From Pseudomonas sp. HOU2 (lineage in GTDB: Bacteria; Pseudomonadota; Gammaproteobacteria; Pseudomonadales; Pseudomonadaceae): a stretch of DNA of 64,000 nt. Where the stretch lies: positions 496,001-560,000 of the forward strand of contig NZ_CP160398.1 in NCBI RefSeq assembly GCF_040729435.1. The letters run 5' to 3'. A program made the position numbers and the translations under genes. The notes under the pieces were generated by a model, which was not told where the DNA came from, did not search any database, and worked only from the letters and a program-made list of their open reading frames with translations. Positions 25,615-34,687 of this stretch are shown here, one piece after another. Positions within the stretch are counted from its first letter, which is position 1, and each line of letters opens with the position of its first letter.

Positions 25615-26736
25615 TCACGCTTGCGGCTGATGACTGGTCACGCAGTGAATCCCGCCACCACCGGCAGCGATCGCATCGATGTTGAGCAGCTCGACTTTGC
25701 GCTCCGGGTACAGCTTCGACAGCAGGTCATAAGCCTTTTTGTCCGCCTCCTTGTCACCGAACTCGGGGGCGATGATCGCGCCGTTGATCACGAAGTAGTT
25801 GATGTAACCGGCGGCGAAATCCGGGTTGTTCTGGTTGAACTTGCTTTTGCGCGGCTTGAGCGGTGGCGAAATCGTGTGGATCTGCAGTGGGCGACCATCC
25901 GCGTCGGTGGCTTTCCTGAGGATTTCCAGGTGCGCCAGCGTGACCTGGTGATCGTAGGATTCGGGGTCGCTGTCGAGGTTGGCAATCACCACGCCGGGCT
26001 TGATGAACCGCGCATAGAAATCAACGTGGGCGTCGGTGATGTCCTTGCCCTTGATCCCCGGCAGCCAGATGATTTTGCGCAGGCCCAGACGTTCCTTCAG
26101 TTCAGCCTCGACATCGGCCTTGCTCCAGCCTGGATTGCGGTTGCTGTTGATCCAGCTGCTCTCGGTCATGATCCCGGTGCCGTGGCCATCGACTTCGATG
26201 CCGCCGCCCTCGCCCACCAGTTCACTGCGCAGGTACGTCGCCTGTGCGTCGGCGGCCACTCGCGCAGCGATTTTCGCATCCTTGCTGTGCCGCTGCTTGT
26301 TGCCCCAACCGTTGAAATTGAAGTCCACCGCGCCAAGCCCGCCTTTGTCATCGATGACAAAATTGGCGCCGATATCGCGCATCCAGATGTCGTCGAGCGC
26401 GGCGGTCACGTAGGTGACGTTGCGGGTGCCGCAATACTCTTCGGCGAGGCTGCGTTCGCCACTGCGACACAACACCGTAACCGGCTCATAACGGGCAATG
26501 GTGCGGGCGATGCGGCCCAGTGCGGCCTGCACATCCGCAGTGAAATCTTCCCAGATTGCGTCCTGTGCGCCGAAAGCGATGAAGGCGCGTTCGTGCCTGT
26601 CACCCTCGTCGGGCATGAACCAATCCCCTGCGCTGGCCGCCAGCAGTCTGCCCGGCGCCAGGCCAAGGCCCATGACCGCGGCGCTGACACCGGTGGCAAC
26701 CGATAGCTGTTTGATGAACTCACGACGTGTCGACAT
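25615..26736 (-). CDS. Agmatine deiminase-family protein, Tat-exported
   Basis: 373 aa from the ATG at 26736. The N-terminus STRREFIKQLSVATG, followed by a hydrophobic run to LLAASA, is a twin-arginine signal, so unlike AguA this paralogue should act in the periplasm. Peptidyl-arginine-deiminase-fold motifs are present: WMRDIGANFV, GEGGGIEVDGHGT, DITDAHVDFYARF, and the catalytic Cys in GGGGIHCVTSHQPQA at the C-terminus. It would hydrolyse agmatine or a similar guanidine to a ureido compound plus ammonia. Last gene of a run with the polyamine-binding protein, aguB and aguA. Confidence 0.88.
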   Translation of the reverse strand: MSTRREFIKQLSVATGVSAAVMGLGLAPGRLLAASAGDWFMPDEGDRHERAFIAFGAQDAIWEDFTADVQAALGRIARTIARYEPVTVLCRSGERSLAEEYCGTRNVTYVTAALDDIWMRDIGANFVIDDKGGLGAVDFNFNGWGNKQRHSKDAKIAARVAADAQATYLRSELVGEGGGIEVDGHGTGIMTESSWINSNRNPGWSKADVEAELKERLGLRKIIWLPGIKGKDITDAHVDFYARFIKPGVVIANLDSDPESYDHQVTLAHLEILRKATDADGRPLQIHTISPPLKPRKSKFNQNNPDFAAGYINYFVINGAIIAPEFGDKEADKKAYDLLSKLYPERKVELLNIDAIAAGGGGIHCVTSHQPQA

Positions 26737-26783
26737 CTCTGGTTTTCCTGAAAAGGGCCGGCGACCGGGCGCCGGCGGTTGAA

Positions 26784-27887
26784 TCATGGCTGAGTGGCGG
26801 TTTTGAATTTGGTCCAGGTGCGCATCCGTGCACGCATGTCGGCCTGGGGAATGTCCTTGCCCGGGATCAATCGAGCATAGGTCGCCTCGTCGAGGTAGAT
26901 GTCCGGGTTGTTGCGCATTGCCGCATCGACGCTGGCCCGTGCCTTGGCGTTGGAAGTCGGGTAACCGGTGAAGTTACTGATCGCCGCCATGTTTTCCGGG
27001 CGCATCACGAAGTTGATGAACGCGTAGGCGTATTCCGGGTGTTTCGCATCGACGGGAATCGCCATGGTGTCCATCCACACCGTGGTGCCTTCACGGGGGA
27101 TGCGGTACTCGAATTTTGTGGTCTTGCCAGCGCTGTCCGAGGTGCGTTGGGCTTGGGTCATATCGCCGCTGTAACCCAGCGACAGGCACAGGTTGCCGTT
27201 GACCAGATCGGTCACCGGTTGCGACTGAAATTTGCGCACGTACGGCCGCAGCTTCATCAGCACCTCACTGGCCGCTGCCAGATCCACCGGTTTCGCACTA
27301 CGCGGATCGCGGCCCAGATAATTGAGCACCACTGCCAGCACTTCATCCGGCGAGTCGATCAGCGAAATCCCGCAATCGGCAAACTTCGCCGCCAGCTCCG
27401 GTTTGAACAGCATGTCCAGGCTGTTGACCGGCGCGTCGGCCATGCGTTGTTTGATCTGCGCCGCGTTGTAGGTCAGACCGATGGTGCCCCAGGTGTAGGG
27501 CACGGTGGCTTTGCTGGAATGCTCGTAGTGACCGCGCAATTTCTGCAATCCGGGTTCGATGTCGGCCATCTCCGTGAGCTTCGATGGGTCCAGCGGCATC
27601 AGGCTGCCGGCACGCATCAGGCGCTCGGCGACAGTGTCGCCGGGGAAGATCAGGTCGTAGCCGCTGCCGCCAGAGAGCATCTTCGCTTCGAGGGTTTCGC
27701 TGCCGTCCATGACGTCGTAGATCACCTTGATCCCGGTTTCGGCGGTGAAGCGGCTCAGGGTGTCTTCGGCAAAGTAATCGGCCCAGTTGTACAGCCGCAG
27801 GGTTTTGTCCTCGGCATGCAGCGCCGGGATCACGCAAGTCAGGGCCAGGCCCAGAACGCCGAGCAGTCGTTTGTGATGCGTAGCCAT
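26784..27887 (-). CDS. Polyamine-type ABC substrate-binding protein (PotF/SpuD-like)
   Basis: 367 aa from the ATG at 27887 (AAGGGG site). Signal peptide MATHHKRLLGVLGLALTCVI to about LHA, then the family opening KTLRLYNWADYFAEDTLSRF, and acidic ligand-box residues such as YDVMDGSETLEAK and MDTMAIPVDAKHPEYA. It should capture putrescine, spermidine or agmatine in the periplasm. No permease or ATPase genes accompany it here, so it either feeds a transporter encoded elsewhere or acts with the exported deiminase. It begins one base after the aguB stop codon, so the two are coupled. Confidence 0.9.
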   Translation of the reverse strand: MATHHKRLLGVLGLALTCVIPALHAEDKTLRLYNWADYFAEDTLSRFTAETGIKVIYDVMDGSETLEAKMLSGGSGYDLIFPGDTVAERLMRAGSLMPLDPSKLTEMADIEPGLQKLRGHYEHSSKATVPYTWGTIGLTYNAAQIKQRMADAPVNSLDMLFKPELAAKFADCGISLIDSPDEVLAVVLNYLGRDPRSAKPVDLAAASEVLMKLRPYVRKFQSQPVTDLVNGNLCLSLGYSGDMTQAQRTSDSAGKTTKFEYRIPREGTTVWMDTMAIPVDAKHPEYAYAFINFVMRPENMAAISNFTGYPTSNAKARASVDAAMRNNPDIYLDEATYARLIPGKDIPQADMRARMRTWTKFKTATQP

Positions 27888-27888
27888 A

Positions 27889-28797
27889 TCAAACCCCTTG
27901 TGCGTTCCAGCGTGCGTGAAGATTGCGACCATCCTGACTGAGCAGCGCGCCGTACATGTCCGGGCGCCGGTCACGGTAGATGCCCCAGCTCAGCCGTTCT
28001 TCGCGCATCGCATCGAGGTCGAGGCCGTGCACCAGCACGCCCGTGCTGTCGCGGTCGGCTTCGGCCAGCAACTTGCCCTTGTGATCGCTGATGAACGACG
28101 AACCGTAGAAGCTCATCTGCAGCGACGGATCGGTGCTCGCCACTTCGCGCCCGACCCGGTTGGCGGCCACCACCGGCAGCAGATTGGCGGCGGCATGGCC
28201 GCGCATGGTCATCTGCCAGTGGTCGCGGGAATCCAGTGCTGCACAGCCCGGCTCGGAACCAATGGCCGTGGGAAACAGCAGCACTTCAGCGCCCATCAAC
28301 GCCAGACAACGCGCGGTCTCGGGAAACCACTGATCCCAGCAGATACCCACGCCGAGGCGACCGAACGCGGTGTCCCACACACGGAAACCGCTGTCGCCGG
28401 GGCTGAAATATTCCTTCTCCTGATAGCCAATGGCGTTGGGGATGTGGGTCTTGCGATACACCCCCGACAGACGACCATCAGCATCGGCCACGGTGAGCGA
28501 ATTGAAATACGCATTGCCGGCCTGCTCGAACCAGCTCAGCGGCAGCACCACGCCCAGCTCTTTGGCCAGCGCGGCGAAGCGCTGCAGCACACGGCTGTCG
28601 CGATACTCCTCGGCCAGCGCCAGATGCTTGTGGCTCTGTTCGATGCAGAAATACGGCGTGGCGAACAGCTCCTGCAACAGGATCACCTGCGCGCCCTTCG
28701 CGGCCGCCTCACGCACCAGTTGCTCGGCTTGATCGAGGTTGCGCGGCAGATCCCAGGTGCACGGCATCTGGGTGGTGGCGATAGTCAAATGGCTCAT
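27889..28797 (-). CDS. aguB: N-carbamoylputrescine amidase
   Basis: 302 aa nitrilase-superfamily enzyme. The Glu-Lys-Cys triad is visible in ILLQELFATPYF (Glu43), YRKTHIPN (Lys) and VGICWDQWFPE (Cys). High similarity to AguB is seen throughout, including the start TIATTQMPCTWD and the end GIYRDRRPDMYGALL. It converts N-carbamoylputrescine to putrescine, CO2 and ammonia, the second step of agmatine use. Follows aguA by three bases, with the ribosome site GGAGGG inside the aguA 3' end. Cytoplasmic. Confidence 0.96.
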   Translation of the reverse strand: MSHLTIATTQMPCTWDLPRNLDQAEQLVREAAAKGAQVILLQELFATPYFCIEQSHKHLALAEEYRDSRVLQRFAALAKELGVVLPLSWFEQAGNAYFNSLTVADADGRLSGVYRKTHIPNAIGYQEKEYFSPGDSGFRVWDTAFGRLGVGICWDQWFPETARCLALMGAEVLLFPTAIGSEPGCAALDSRDHWQMTMRGHAAANLLPVVAANRVGREVASTDPSLQMSFYGSSFISDHKGKLLAEADRDSTGVLVHGLDLDAMREERLSWGIYRDRRPDMYGALLSQDGRNLHARWNAQGV

Positions 28798-28800
28798 CGC

Positions 28801-29853
28801 TCAACCCTCCACTGGCCAGGCGGGTTGCTGCTGGGTGATGCAATGCACCCCGCCGCCGCCATGGGCCAGATGATTGATACGCACCGGCACCACTTCGCGT
28901 CCGGGGAAGGCCTGCGCCAGCACTTTCGCCGCCGCCTCGTCGGCCTCGATGCCATAGGCCGGCATGATGATCGCGCCGTTGGCGATGTAAAAATTGGTGT
29001 ACGAGGCGCAGAACACTTCGGCTTCGCTGTCCACCGCTTCACTGGCTTCGAATAGTTCGATCAGCTCGAACTTGCGCCCCTGCGCGTCGGTCGCCAGCTC
29101 CAATGCGCGGCGATTCTCCCGGGCCACTTCGGCGTACACCGAACTCTGGTCGTGGGTCGCATCCACCAGCAACACGCCGGGACGGGCGAAGGCGCAGACG
29201 CCATCGACGTGGCCGTCAGTCATGTCACCGGTGACGTAATCCGGATCGCCCGGCAGCCAGATGGTTTTCTTCACGCCAAGCAGACGGCTGAAAATCTCTT
29301 CCATTTCAGCCTTGCCAATCCCCGGGTTGCGATTGGGGTTGAGCAGCACCGATTCGGTGGTGATCAGCGTGCCTTCGCCATCGACATGGATCGCCCCGCC
29401 CTCGTTGCTCAGTGGCGTGCCGAAGCACTCCAGCCCCAGATGATTGAGCGCGCGCCGCGCCAGGCTCTCGTCCAGCTCATGCGCCGACTTGCCGCCCCAG
29501 GCGTTGAAGCGCCAGCTGACACCGGCCAGCCCTTGTTGCGGGTGGCAGACGAAGCTCGGGCCGGAGTCGCGGCACCAGCTGTCGTTGACCGCCAGCGGGA
29601 TCAGTTCGATGTTCGGCCCGCACAGGGCTTTGGCGCTCGCTAGCGCCGACGGATCGACGACCATTTTCACCGGTTCGAAGCGGGCGATGGCGTTGGCGAC
29701 CCGGGCGAAATCCTCTTGCACCTGCGGCAAGGTCACGCGCCAGCCCGACTCCCACAGCGCCTTGTTGTGCGGCCAGACCATCCACGTCGCCGCGTGCGTT
29801 ACCCATTCGGCAGGCATCATCCAAGCGTTGTTGTTATTCTCGTTGCGCGGCAT
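28801..29853 (-). CDS. aguA: Agmatine deiminase
   Basis: 350 aa from the ATG at 29853, with GAGAGGTG seven bases ahead; the nominally earlier GTG falls inside that ribosome site. Motifs: MPAEWVTHAATWMVWPHN at the N-terminus, WCRDSGPSFV, NEGGAIHVDGEGT, DGHVDGVCAFARPG, and catalytic Cys in GGGGVHCITQQQPAWP. It hydrolyses agmatine to N-carbamoylputrescine and ammonia. No signal peptide, so cytoplasmic, in contrast to the Tat-bearing paralogue two genes downstream. First gene of the operon, divergent from a LysR regulator. Confidence 0.97.
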   Translation of the reverse strand: MPRNENNNNAWMMPAEWVTHAATWMVWPHNKALWESGWRVTLPQVQEDFARVANAIARFEPVKMVVDPSALASAKALCGPNIELIPLAVNDSWCRDSGPSFVCHPQQGLAGVSWRFNAWGGKSAHELDESLARRALNHLGLECFGTPLSNEGGAIHVDGEGTLITTESVLLNPNRNPGIGKAEMEEIFSRLLGVKKTIWLPGDPDYVTGDMTDGHVDGVCAFARPGVLLVDATHDQSSVYAEVARENRRALELATDAQGRKFELIELFEASEAVDSEAEVFCASYTNFYIANGAIIMPAYGIEADEAAAKVLAQAFPGREVVPVRINHLAHGGGGVHCITQQQPAWPVEG

Positions 29854-29988
29854 GACAAGCACCTCTCGATTAAGCCATTGTGTTCAATGGAAATTGCCGG
29901 GATTCGGCGTGAGATGAATGCTACGGCGCTGAAATCGCAGCAACAAACGATGGATTTAGCGCACAACTGATTAGAGGAACTTATCGAT

Positions 29989-30855
29989 ATGCTCAAGCAC
30001 TGGCCGCCGCTCAGCTCCCTGCGCGGCTTCGAAGCGGCTGCGCGCCTCGGCAGTTTTCACAAGGCGGCCGATGAGTTGAGCCTTACTCAATCGGCGATCA
30101 GCCAGCAGATCCGCAGCCTTGAGGCGTACCTCGAACAACCGCTGTTCTTTCGTAGCGGCCGCAGCGTGTCGCTGACCGATGCCGGCCACGATCTGCTCAG
30201 CACCACCCAGGCGATGCTGCAGCAACTGGCGGTCGGCATCCGGCGTCTGGGCCAATATCAGAAACCCAATCAACTGGTGCTCAACACCACGCCAGCGTTC
30301 GCCCGGCACTGGCTGCTGCCGCGTCTGGCGGATTTTCGGCGCCAGCATCCGCAAGTCGATCTGTGGATTTTCAGCACCGACGAAGTGCCGGACATGGCCA
30401 CGCAAACCATCGATCTGGCGGTGCGCGATGACATCAGCTCCCAGGCCGAATGCAGCTTCAAGGTGCTGCATGCCGACCGCCTGTTTCCGGCGTGTCATCC
30501 CGGCGTATTGGCGCAGCCCGCCACGCAACGCACGACCCTGCACGGTGAGCGGGAAATGGACTGGAGCCATTGGGCGGTGGAGGCCGGCGTCGATGTCGGG
30601 CAGCAGGATCAGGGGCTGAATTTTTCCGATCCGGGCTTGTTGCTGGACGCGGCGTGTTCAGGACTTGGGATTGCGCTGGTCAGCCAGTTGCTCAGCCGTC
30701 AGGCGCGGGACACGGGGTTGCTGCAACCGTTGGTGGAGCAAACCATTCGTGGCCCGAACTGGGCGCTGTTGACCCATCGTGACAGCGAGAATGACCCGAT
30801 GGCGCGCAGCTTCACCGAGTGGCTGAGCACTCGGCTGGCAACGCCCGATCAATAA
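29989..30855 (+). CDS. LysR-family regulator divergent from aguA
   Basis: 288 aa. N-terminal winged helix: LSSLRGFEAAARLGSFHKAA, then LSLTQSAISQQIRSLEAYLE. The rest is a LysR co-inducer domain of the GcvA-like type (LNTTPAFARHWLLPRL, DLAVRDD). GAGGAAC lies before the ATG. The 135-base divergent spacing from aguA makes it the probable regulator of the agmatine operon, with agmatine or N-carbamoylputrescine as plausible ligand (inference). Convergent with the radical SAM gene, two bases between stop codons. Confidence 0.92.
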   Translation: MLKHWPPLSSLRGFEAAARLGSFHKAADELSLTQSAISQQIRSLEAYLEQPLFFRSGRSVSLTDAGHDLLSTTQAMLQQLAVGIRRLGQYQKPNQLVLNTTPAFARHWLLPRLADFRRQHPQVDLWIFSTDEVPDMATQTIDLAVRDDISSQAECSFKVLHADRLFPACHPGVLAQPATQRTTLHGEREMDWSHWAVEAGVDVGQQDQGLNFSDPGLLLDAACSGLGIALVSQLLSRQARDTGLLQPLVEQTIRGPNWALLTHRDSENDPMARSFTEWLSTRLATPDQ

Positions 30856-30857
30856 TC

Positions 30858-32018
30858 TCAGACGACCGTGAGATAACCCGCACCGAGCCTGCCTTCCAGA
30901 CGTCCGTACAGCAGGTAATGTTGATAACCACTGGTAAAGGCACCCGTGGAGATCGCGTTCTTGACGTCCTGATTCATCTGAAGATATTGCGCTTCGTCGA
31001 AATTCTCGGCACTGACTTCACCGTCGCGCCCAAGCTTGTCACTCGCGACTGGAAGGCCAATGGCGCTACGCTTGCGAAAATCGATGATGCGGTTGACTGC
31101 GTGAGCTTCCATTGCCCCCTGACTCGGGGTCATTGCGTAGTGGTGCAAGCCATTTGCTGCGCAACGATTGCACATATCGACGCAGTTTTCTTGAGTCGAC
31201 TTGAGTCGAGTCAGTTGCGGCAAAGGCAGGTCCAGATACTTGCCGACCTGATATTCAGTCTGATTGAAAATACTGCAACACAGCACTGTATTTCCGTTGC
31301 AGTCCAGCACCAGCCAATCGTCCTTGAGCGAGCACGCCTTTTTAGGATAATGCCGAATCAGATTGACCAGATCGTCGTAAGGCGGCAACGCCAGCCTTTC
31401 CAGCGTTTTATGATCAACATCCGTGACAGAGACATCACGCTCGACAATCGCCAGGGTCTTCTCCAGCGGCATCATCACTGAATAACCGGTCGCGAATTTG
31501 AAACCCAGGCCTTCACTGAATTCGCGCATCAGCGCTTCTTCGTCGATGTTGTCCAGATAGCGGTGGTAGTAGACCTCGACCAGAGTATCCAGCCCCTCTC
31601 GTTGCTTGATCTCGTGCAACTTGAGCATGTTCTGTTTGACGACTTCGATGTCGCCACCCGCATGCCCTTTCTCGTAGGTTTCCTGGTAAAACCCAGAGAG
31701 AGAAATACGGAAAAACCATGGGTTGGCGAGCAACGCGACTTCCATGTTCTTGGCCAGATTCAGATTGGAACTGATACCGCAACGCAAGCCAGCGGCATTG
31801 ACGATCTCGACAAACTCACCGATTCGCGGATGAATCAACGGCTCTGTCCAGTTATAAAGAAAAATCGATTTGACCCCCTCGACCCGGGCCTTCTCGACGA
31901 TCTTCCTGAACATGTCGACTTGCATGGCTTTCTTGAAATTGACGTTTTCCGAGTTACCCATCGGGCACGAGGGGCAGCTCAAATTGCACGCACCCACAAT
32001 ATCGATGTACATATTCAT
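30858..32018 (-). CDS. Radical SAM/SPASM protein with extra C-terminal module
   Basis: 386 aa. Radical SAM cluster motif CNLSCPSCP (residues 11-19, Cx3Cx2C) opens the protein right after a short strand. The SPASM-like region has Cys residues in KKACSLKDDWLVLDCNGN, VLCCSIF and CVDMCNRCAANG for auxiliary iron-sulfur clusters. After residue about 340 comes FDEAQYLQMNQDVKNAISTG with GYQHYLLYGRLEGR, a module I associate with surface glycan, glycosyltransferase and methyltransferase proteins. No precursor peptide or obvious substrate gene is adjacent. It may modify a peptide, a sugar or a glycan-linked substrate; the function is unknown. Confidence 0.85.
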   Translation of the reverse strand: MNMYIDIVGACNLSCPSCPMGNSENVNFKKAMQVDMFRKIVEKARVEGVKSIFLYNWTEPLIHPRIGEFVEIVNAAGLRCGISSNLNLAKNMEVALLANPWFFRISLSGFYQETYEKGHAGGDIEVVKQNMLKLHEIKQREGLDTLVEVYYHRYLDNIDEEALMREFSEGLGFKFATGYSVMMPLEKTLAIVERDVSVTDVDHKTLERLALPPYDDLVNLIRHYPKKACSLKDDWLVLDCNGNTVLCCSIFNQTEYQVGKYLDLPLPQLTRLKSTQENCVDMCNRCAANGLHHYAMTPSQGAMEAHAVNRIIDFRKRSAIGLPVASDKLGRDGEVSAENFDEAQYLQMNQDVKNAISTGAFTSGYQHYLLYGRLEGRLGAGYLTVV

Positions 32019-32093
32019 GACGAATGAAACTCCTTGAGTGAATAGCGGTGCATCCAGAGCCGCCAGTGGCGGTATTCGCCGTCAAAGCGCTAT

Positions 32094-33038
32094 TTATTTG
32101 ACTGTCCTGGTTTGCGCTTCAGCAAGTTCCGGGCCATTGCCATGCAACGCCATCAACTCCATCACCCAATCGATAAAGACCCTGAGCTTTTGGCTGACAT
32201 GCCGGTTCGGCGCGTATGCCACATAGAGCGGCATCGGCTCAAGTTGCCAGTCCTCGAACAGCGCCACCAACTCGCCCCGAGAATGATGTGCGTGCGCCAT
32301 GTACCTGGGCAACCACAGCACACCCATGCCGGCCAGCCCTGCCGCAAGGTAGGCGTTGCCGTCATCCACGGCGAGCACGTGGCGGCCCTTGATCTGCAGG
32401 TGTTCGCTGCCGTTGTGCAAGGCGTAAGGCACCGGCTTGCCGGTGCGCGCCCAGAGAAATCCGACCACCCGATGATGCGAGTCTTCCAGCTCACGCGGGT
32501 GCTGCGGCGTACCGGCACGGGCCAGATAACTCGGCGCGGCGAAGACCCCAAGCTGAAGATCGGCAACCCGCCGCGCCATGAGTGACTGGTCGAGCAGTTC
32601 GCCGCCGCGCACCACGCAATCGACGTTCTCATCAATGATGTCGACGATCCGGTCGCTGACGCCCATATCGATCTGGATTTCCGGGTAGCGCTGGTGAAAC
32701 ATCGGCAGTGCCGGAATCAGAATCAGCCGTGCCAGCGGGCTCGGCACATCCACCCGCAAACGCCCCCTGGGCAGGGCCGACGCGCCGGTCAGGCTAGTTT
32801 CGGCATCGTCCATATCGGCCAACAGCCTGATCACCCGCTCGTAATAGATCGCGCCATCGGCCGTGACGTTGACCTTGCGCGTGGTGCGGTTGAGCAACTT
32901 GACCCGCAGCCGTGCTTCCAGCTGCTGGATGAGTTGGGTCACCGTAGTCTTGCTCATGTGCAAGGTCTCGGCAGCCTTGGTGAAACTGCCCGCCTCGACC
33001 ACCCGGGCGAACGCCTGCATTGCATCGAAACGGTCCAC
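32094..33038 (-). CDS. LysR-family transcriptional regulator
   Basis: 314 aa from a GTG at 33038 preceded by GAGGG at six bases; an ORF extension to 33110 lacks support. Winged helix: FDAMQAFARVVEAGSFTKAA with MSKTTVTQLIQQLEARL. The effector domain matches the large LysR subgroup in which the regulator sits next to a small-metabolite gene (RLRVDVPSPLARLILIPALP). Divergent from a RidA-family gene 120 bases away, its likely target. Confidence 0.9.
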   Translation of the reverse strand: MDRFDAMQAFARVVEAGSFTKAAETLHMSKTTVTQLIQQLEARLRVKLLNRTTRKVNVTADGAIYYERVIRLLADMDDAETSLTGASALPRGRLRVDVPSPLARLILIPALPMFHQRYPEIQIDMGVSDRIVDIIDENVDCVVRGGELLDQSLMARRVADLQLGVFAAPSYLARAGTPQHPRELEDSHHRVVGFLWARTGKPVPYALHNGSEHLQIKGRHVLAVDDGNAYLAAGLAGMGVLWLPRYMAHAHHSRGELVALFEDWQLEPMPLYVAYAPNRHVSQKLRVFIDWVMELMALHGNGPELAEAQTRTVK

Positions 33039-33160
33039 TTTGCGCCCTCGGATTGTTTGGAATCTGCAAACAGTGAACGCCAAGCTTGCGCGTTTATCGC
33101 CACGGCGCAAGCCCCTACAGTCACTCCATCAACAACCACCAAACAATGATGGAGACACCC

Positions 33161-33553
33161 ATGACCCAGCGCGACGTCGTTTTTCCGCCAGCCCGCCATG
33201 CGCTCTACGAGCGCCATCGTTATTCGCCGGCGATTCGTTCCAACGGTTTTCTGTTTGTCTCGGGGCAAGTCGGCAGCCGTGAAGATGGTTCGCCCGAGCC
33301 GGATCTGCAGAACCAGGTGCGCCTGGCGTTCAATAACCTCAATGCGATTCTCGATGCCGCCGGTTGCAGCTTTGCCGACGCGGTGGACGTCACGGTGTTC
33401 ATGATCGATCCACAATCGACCTTCGAAACGATCTGGGAAGTGGTACCGGAGTTCTGGGGCAGCGCACCGTATCCGACGATTACCGCAGTCGGCGTGACCT
33501 GGCTGGCCGGGTTTCAGTTCGAGATCAAGGTGATCGCCAAAATCCCCGTGTAG
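33161..33553 (+). CDS. RidA-family protein
   Basis: 130 aa from the ATG at 33161 (GGAGA five bases ahead; the ORF runs further upstream). YjgF/YER057c/UK114 fold: GFLFVSGQVGSREDGSPE, QNQVRLAFNNLNAILDAAG and the end PTITAVGVTWLAGFQFEIKV. The usual active-site arginine near the C-terminal strand (V-x-R) is replaced here (TAVGVTWLAG), so it may not be a classical enamine/imine deaminase. Divergent from the LysR gene. Confidence 0.88.
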   Translation: MTQRDVVFPPARHALYERHRYSPAIRSNGFLFVSGQVGSREDGSPEPDLQNQVRLAFNNLNAILDAAGCSFADAVDVTVFMIDPQSTFETIWEVVPEFWGSAPYPTITAVGVTWLAGFQFEIKVIAKIPV

Positions 33554-33565
33554 GCGCTGCGGCAC

Positions 33566-33608
33566 GCTGCAATCTTTTGATCTTCAATCGAAACGCAAAG
33601 ATCGCAGC
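33566..33608. repeat. Short inverted repeat, REP-like
   Basis: GCTGCAATCTTT (33566-33577) and AAAGATCGCAGC (33597-33608) pair with one mismatch. GCTGCGATCTTT-type palindromes are scattered between genes in many pseudomonads. Lies in the 270-base gap before the ABC transporter operon; no gene seen there. Confidence 0.6.
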
Positions 33609-33823
33609 CTCGTTTCACTCGACAGCTCCTACAGGGTTTTGCGGGGTCACAGCGGCAGTGGGCTGCAGGAAATGTGGAGCAAAACATCACCGGACAAGCG
33701 CGCTGGCCTTTCACCGCACGCCTGCGTATAACCTCGCCGTTTCGTCTAACCTGATTGAGCGCCCGGTCGCGACACCTCGCGTCGTGGCGCTTAGAATGCG
33801 ACGCTCATGAAACGGAGATTTCC

Positions 33824-34687
33824 ATGCTCAAACGAACCCTGGCACTGACTGCTGGTCTGGCCCTGTCTTTTTCTGCTCTGGTGGCGCATGCCGCCGATGT
33901 GTTGCGGGTCAGCGCGATTCCTGACGAAGCCCCGACCGAATTGCTGCGCAAGTTCGAGCCGCTCGGTGCATACCTGGAGCAGCAGTTGGGCATGAAAGTG
34001 CAGTTCGTTCCCGTGGCGGACTATCCGGCGGTGGTTGAAGCGCTGGCGACCGACCGTCTCGACATGGCCTGGCTGGGCGGTTTCACTTTTGTTCAGGCAC
34101 GCCTGAAGACCGACGCCACCACCCCGGTGATCCCGCTGGTGCAGCGCGAGCAGGATGCGCAGTTCACCAGCAAATTCATCACCGCCGACCCGAACGTGAA
34201 GAGCCTGGCCGACCTCAAGGGCAAGACCTTTGCCTTCGGCTCGGTGTCGTCGACGTCCGGCAGCCTGATGCCGCGTTACTTCATGCTGAAGAACGACAAC
34301 ATCAAGCCGGAAGCCTATTTCAGCCGCGTTGCCTACTCCGGCGCCCACGACGCCACCGTCGCCTGGGTCCAGGCCGGCAAGGTCGATGCCGGTGTCTTGA
34401 ACGCCAGCGTCTGGCAGAAACTGGTGGACGCCGGCAAGGTCGATACCAGCAAGGTGCATGTGTTCGCCACCACCCCCGCTTACTTCGATTACAACTGGAC
34501 CGTGCGCGGCACCCTTGACCCGGCGCTGGCGGCGAAGATCAAGAAAGCCTTCCTCGACCTCGACCCGGCCAACCCCGAGCAGAAGAAGATTCTGGATCTG
34601 CAGGCGGCCAGCCGCTTCATCGACACCAAGCCCGAAAACTACAAGGGCATCGAGGAAGCTGCTCGCGCTGCCGACCTGCTGAAATGA
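33824..34687 (+). CDS. Phosphonate/selenate-type ABC substrate-binding protein
   Basis: 287 aa from the ATG at 33824 (GGAGA site). Signal peptide LALTAGLALSFSALVAHAA, then DVLRVSAIPDEAPTELLRKF, DRLDMAWLGGFTFVQA and FGSVSSTSGSLMPRYFMLK, the PhnD-like type II binding fold. The sequence resembles the subgroup annotated as putative selenate-binding proteins as much as true phosphonate-binding PhnD; the anion cannot be told from sequence. First gene of a four-gene operon in which all genes overlap by a few bases. Confidence 0.88.
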   Translation: MLKRTLALTAGLALSFSALVAHAADVLRVSAIPDEAPTELLRKFEPLGAYLEQQLGMKVQFVPVADYPAVVEALATDRLDMAWLGGFTFVQARLKTDATTPVIPLVQREQDAQFTSKFITADPNVKSLADLKGKTFAFGSVSSTSGSLMPRYFMLKNDNIKPEAYFSRVAYSGAHDATVAWVQAGKVDAGVLNASVWQKLVDAGKVDTSKVHVFATTPAYFDYNWTVRGTLDPALAAKIKKAFLDLDPANPEQKKILDLQAASRFIDTKPENYKGIEEAARAADLLK

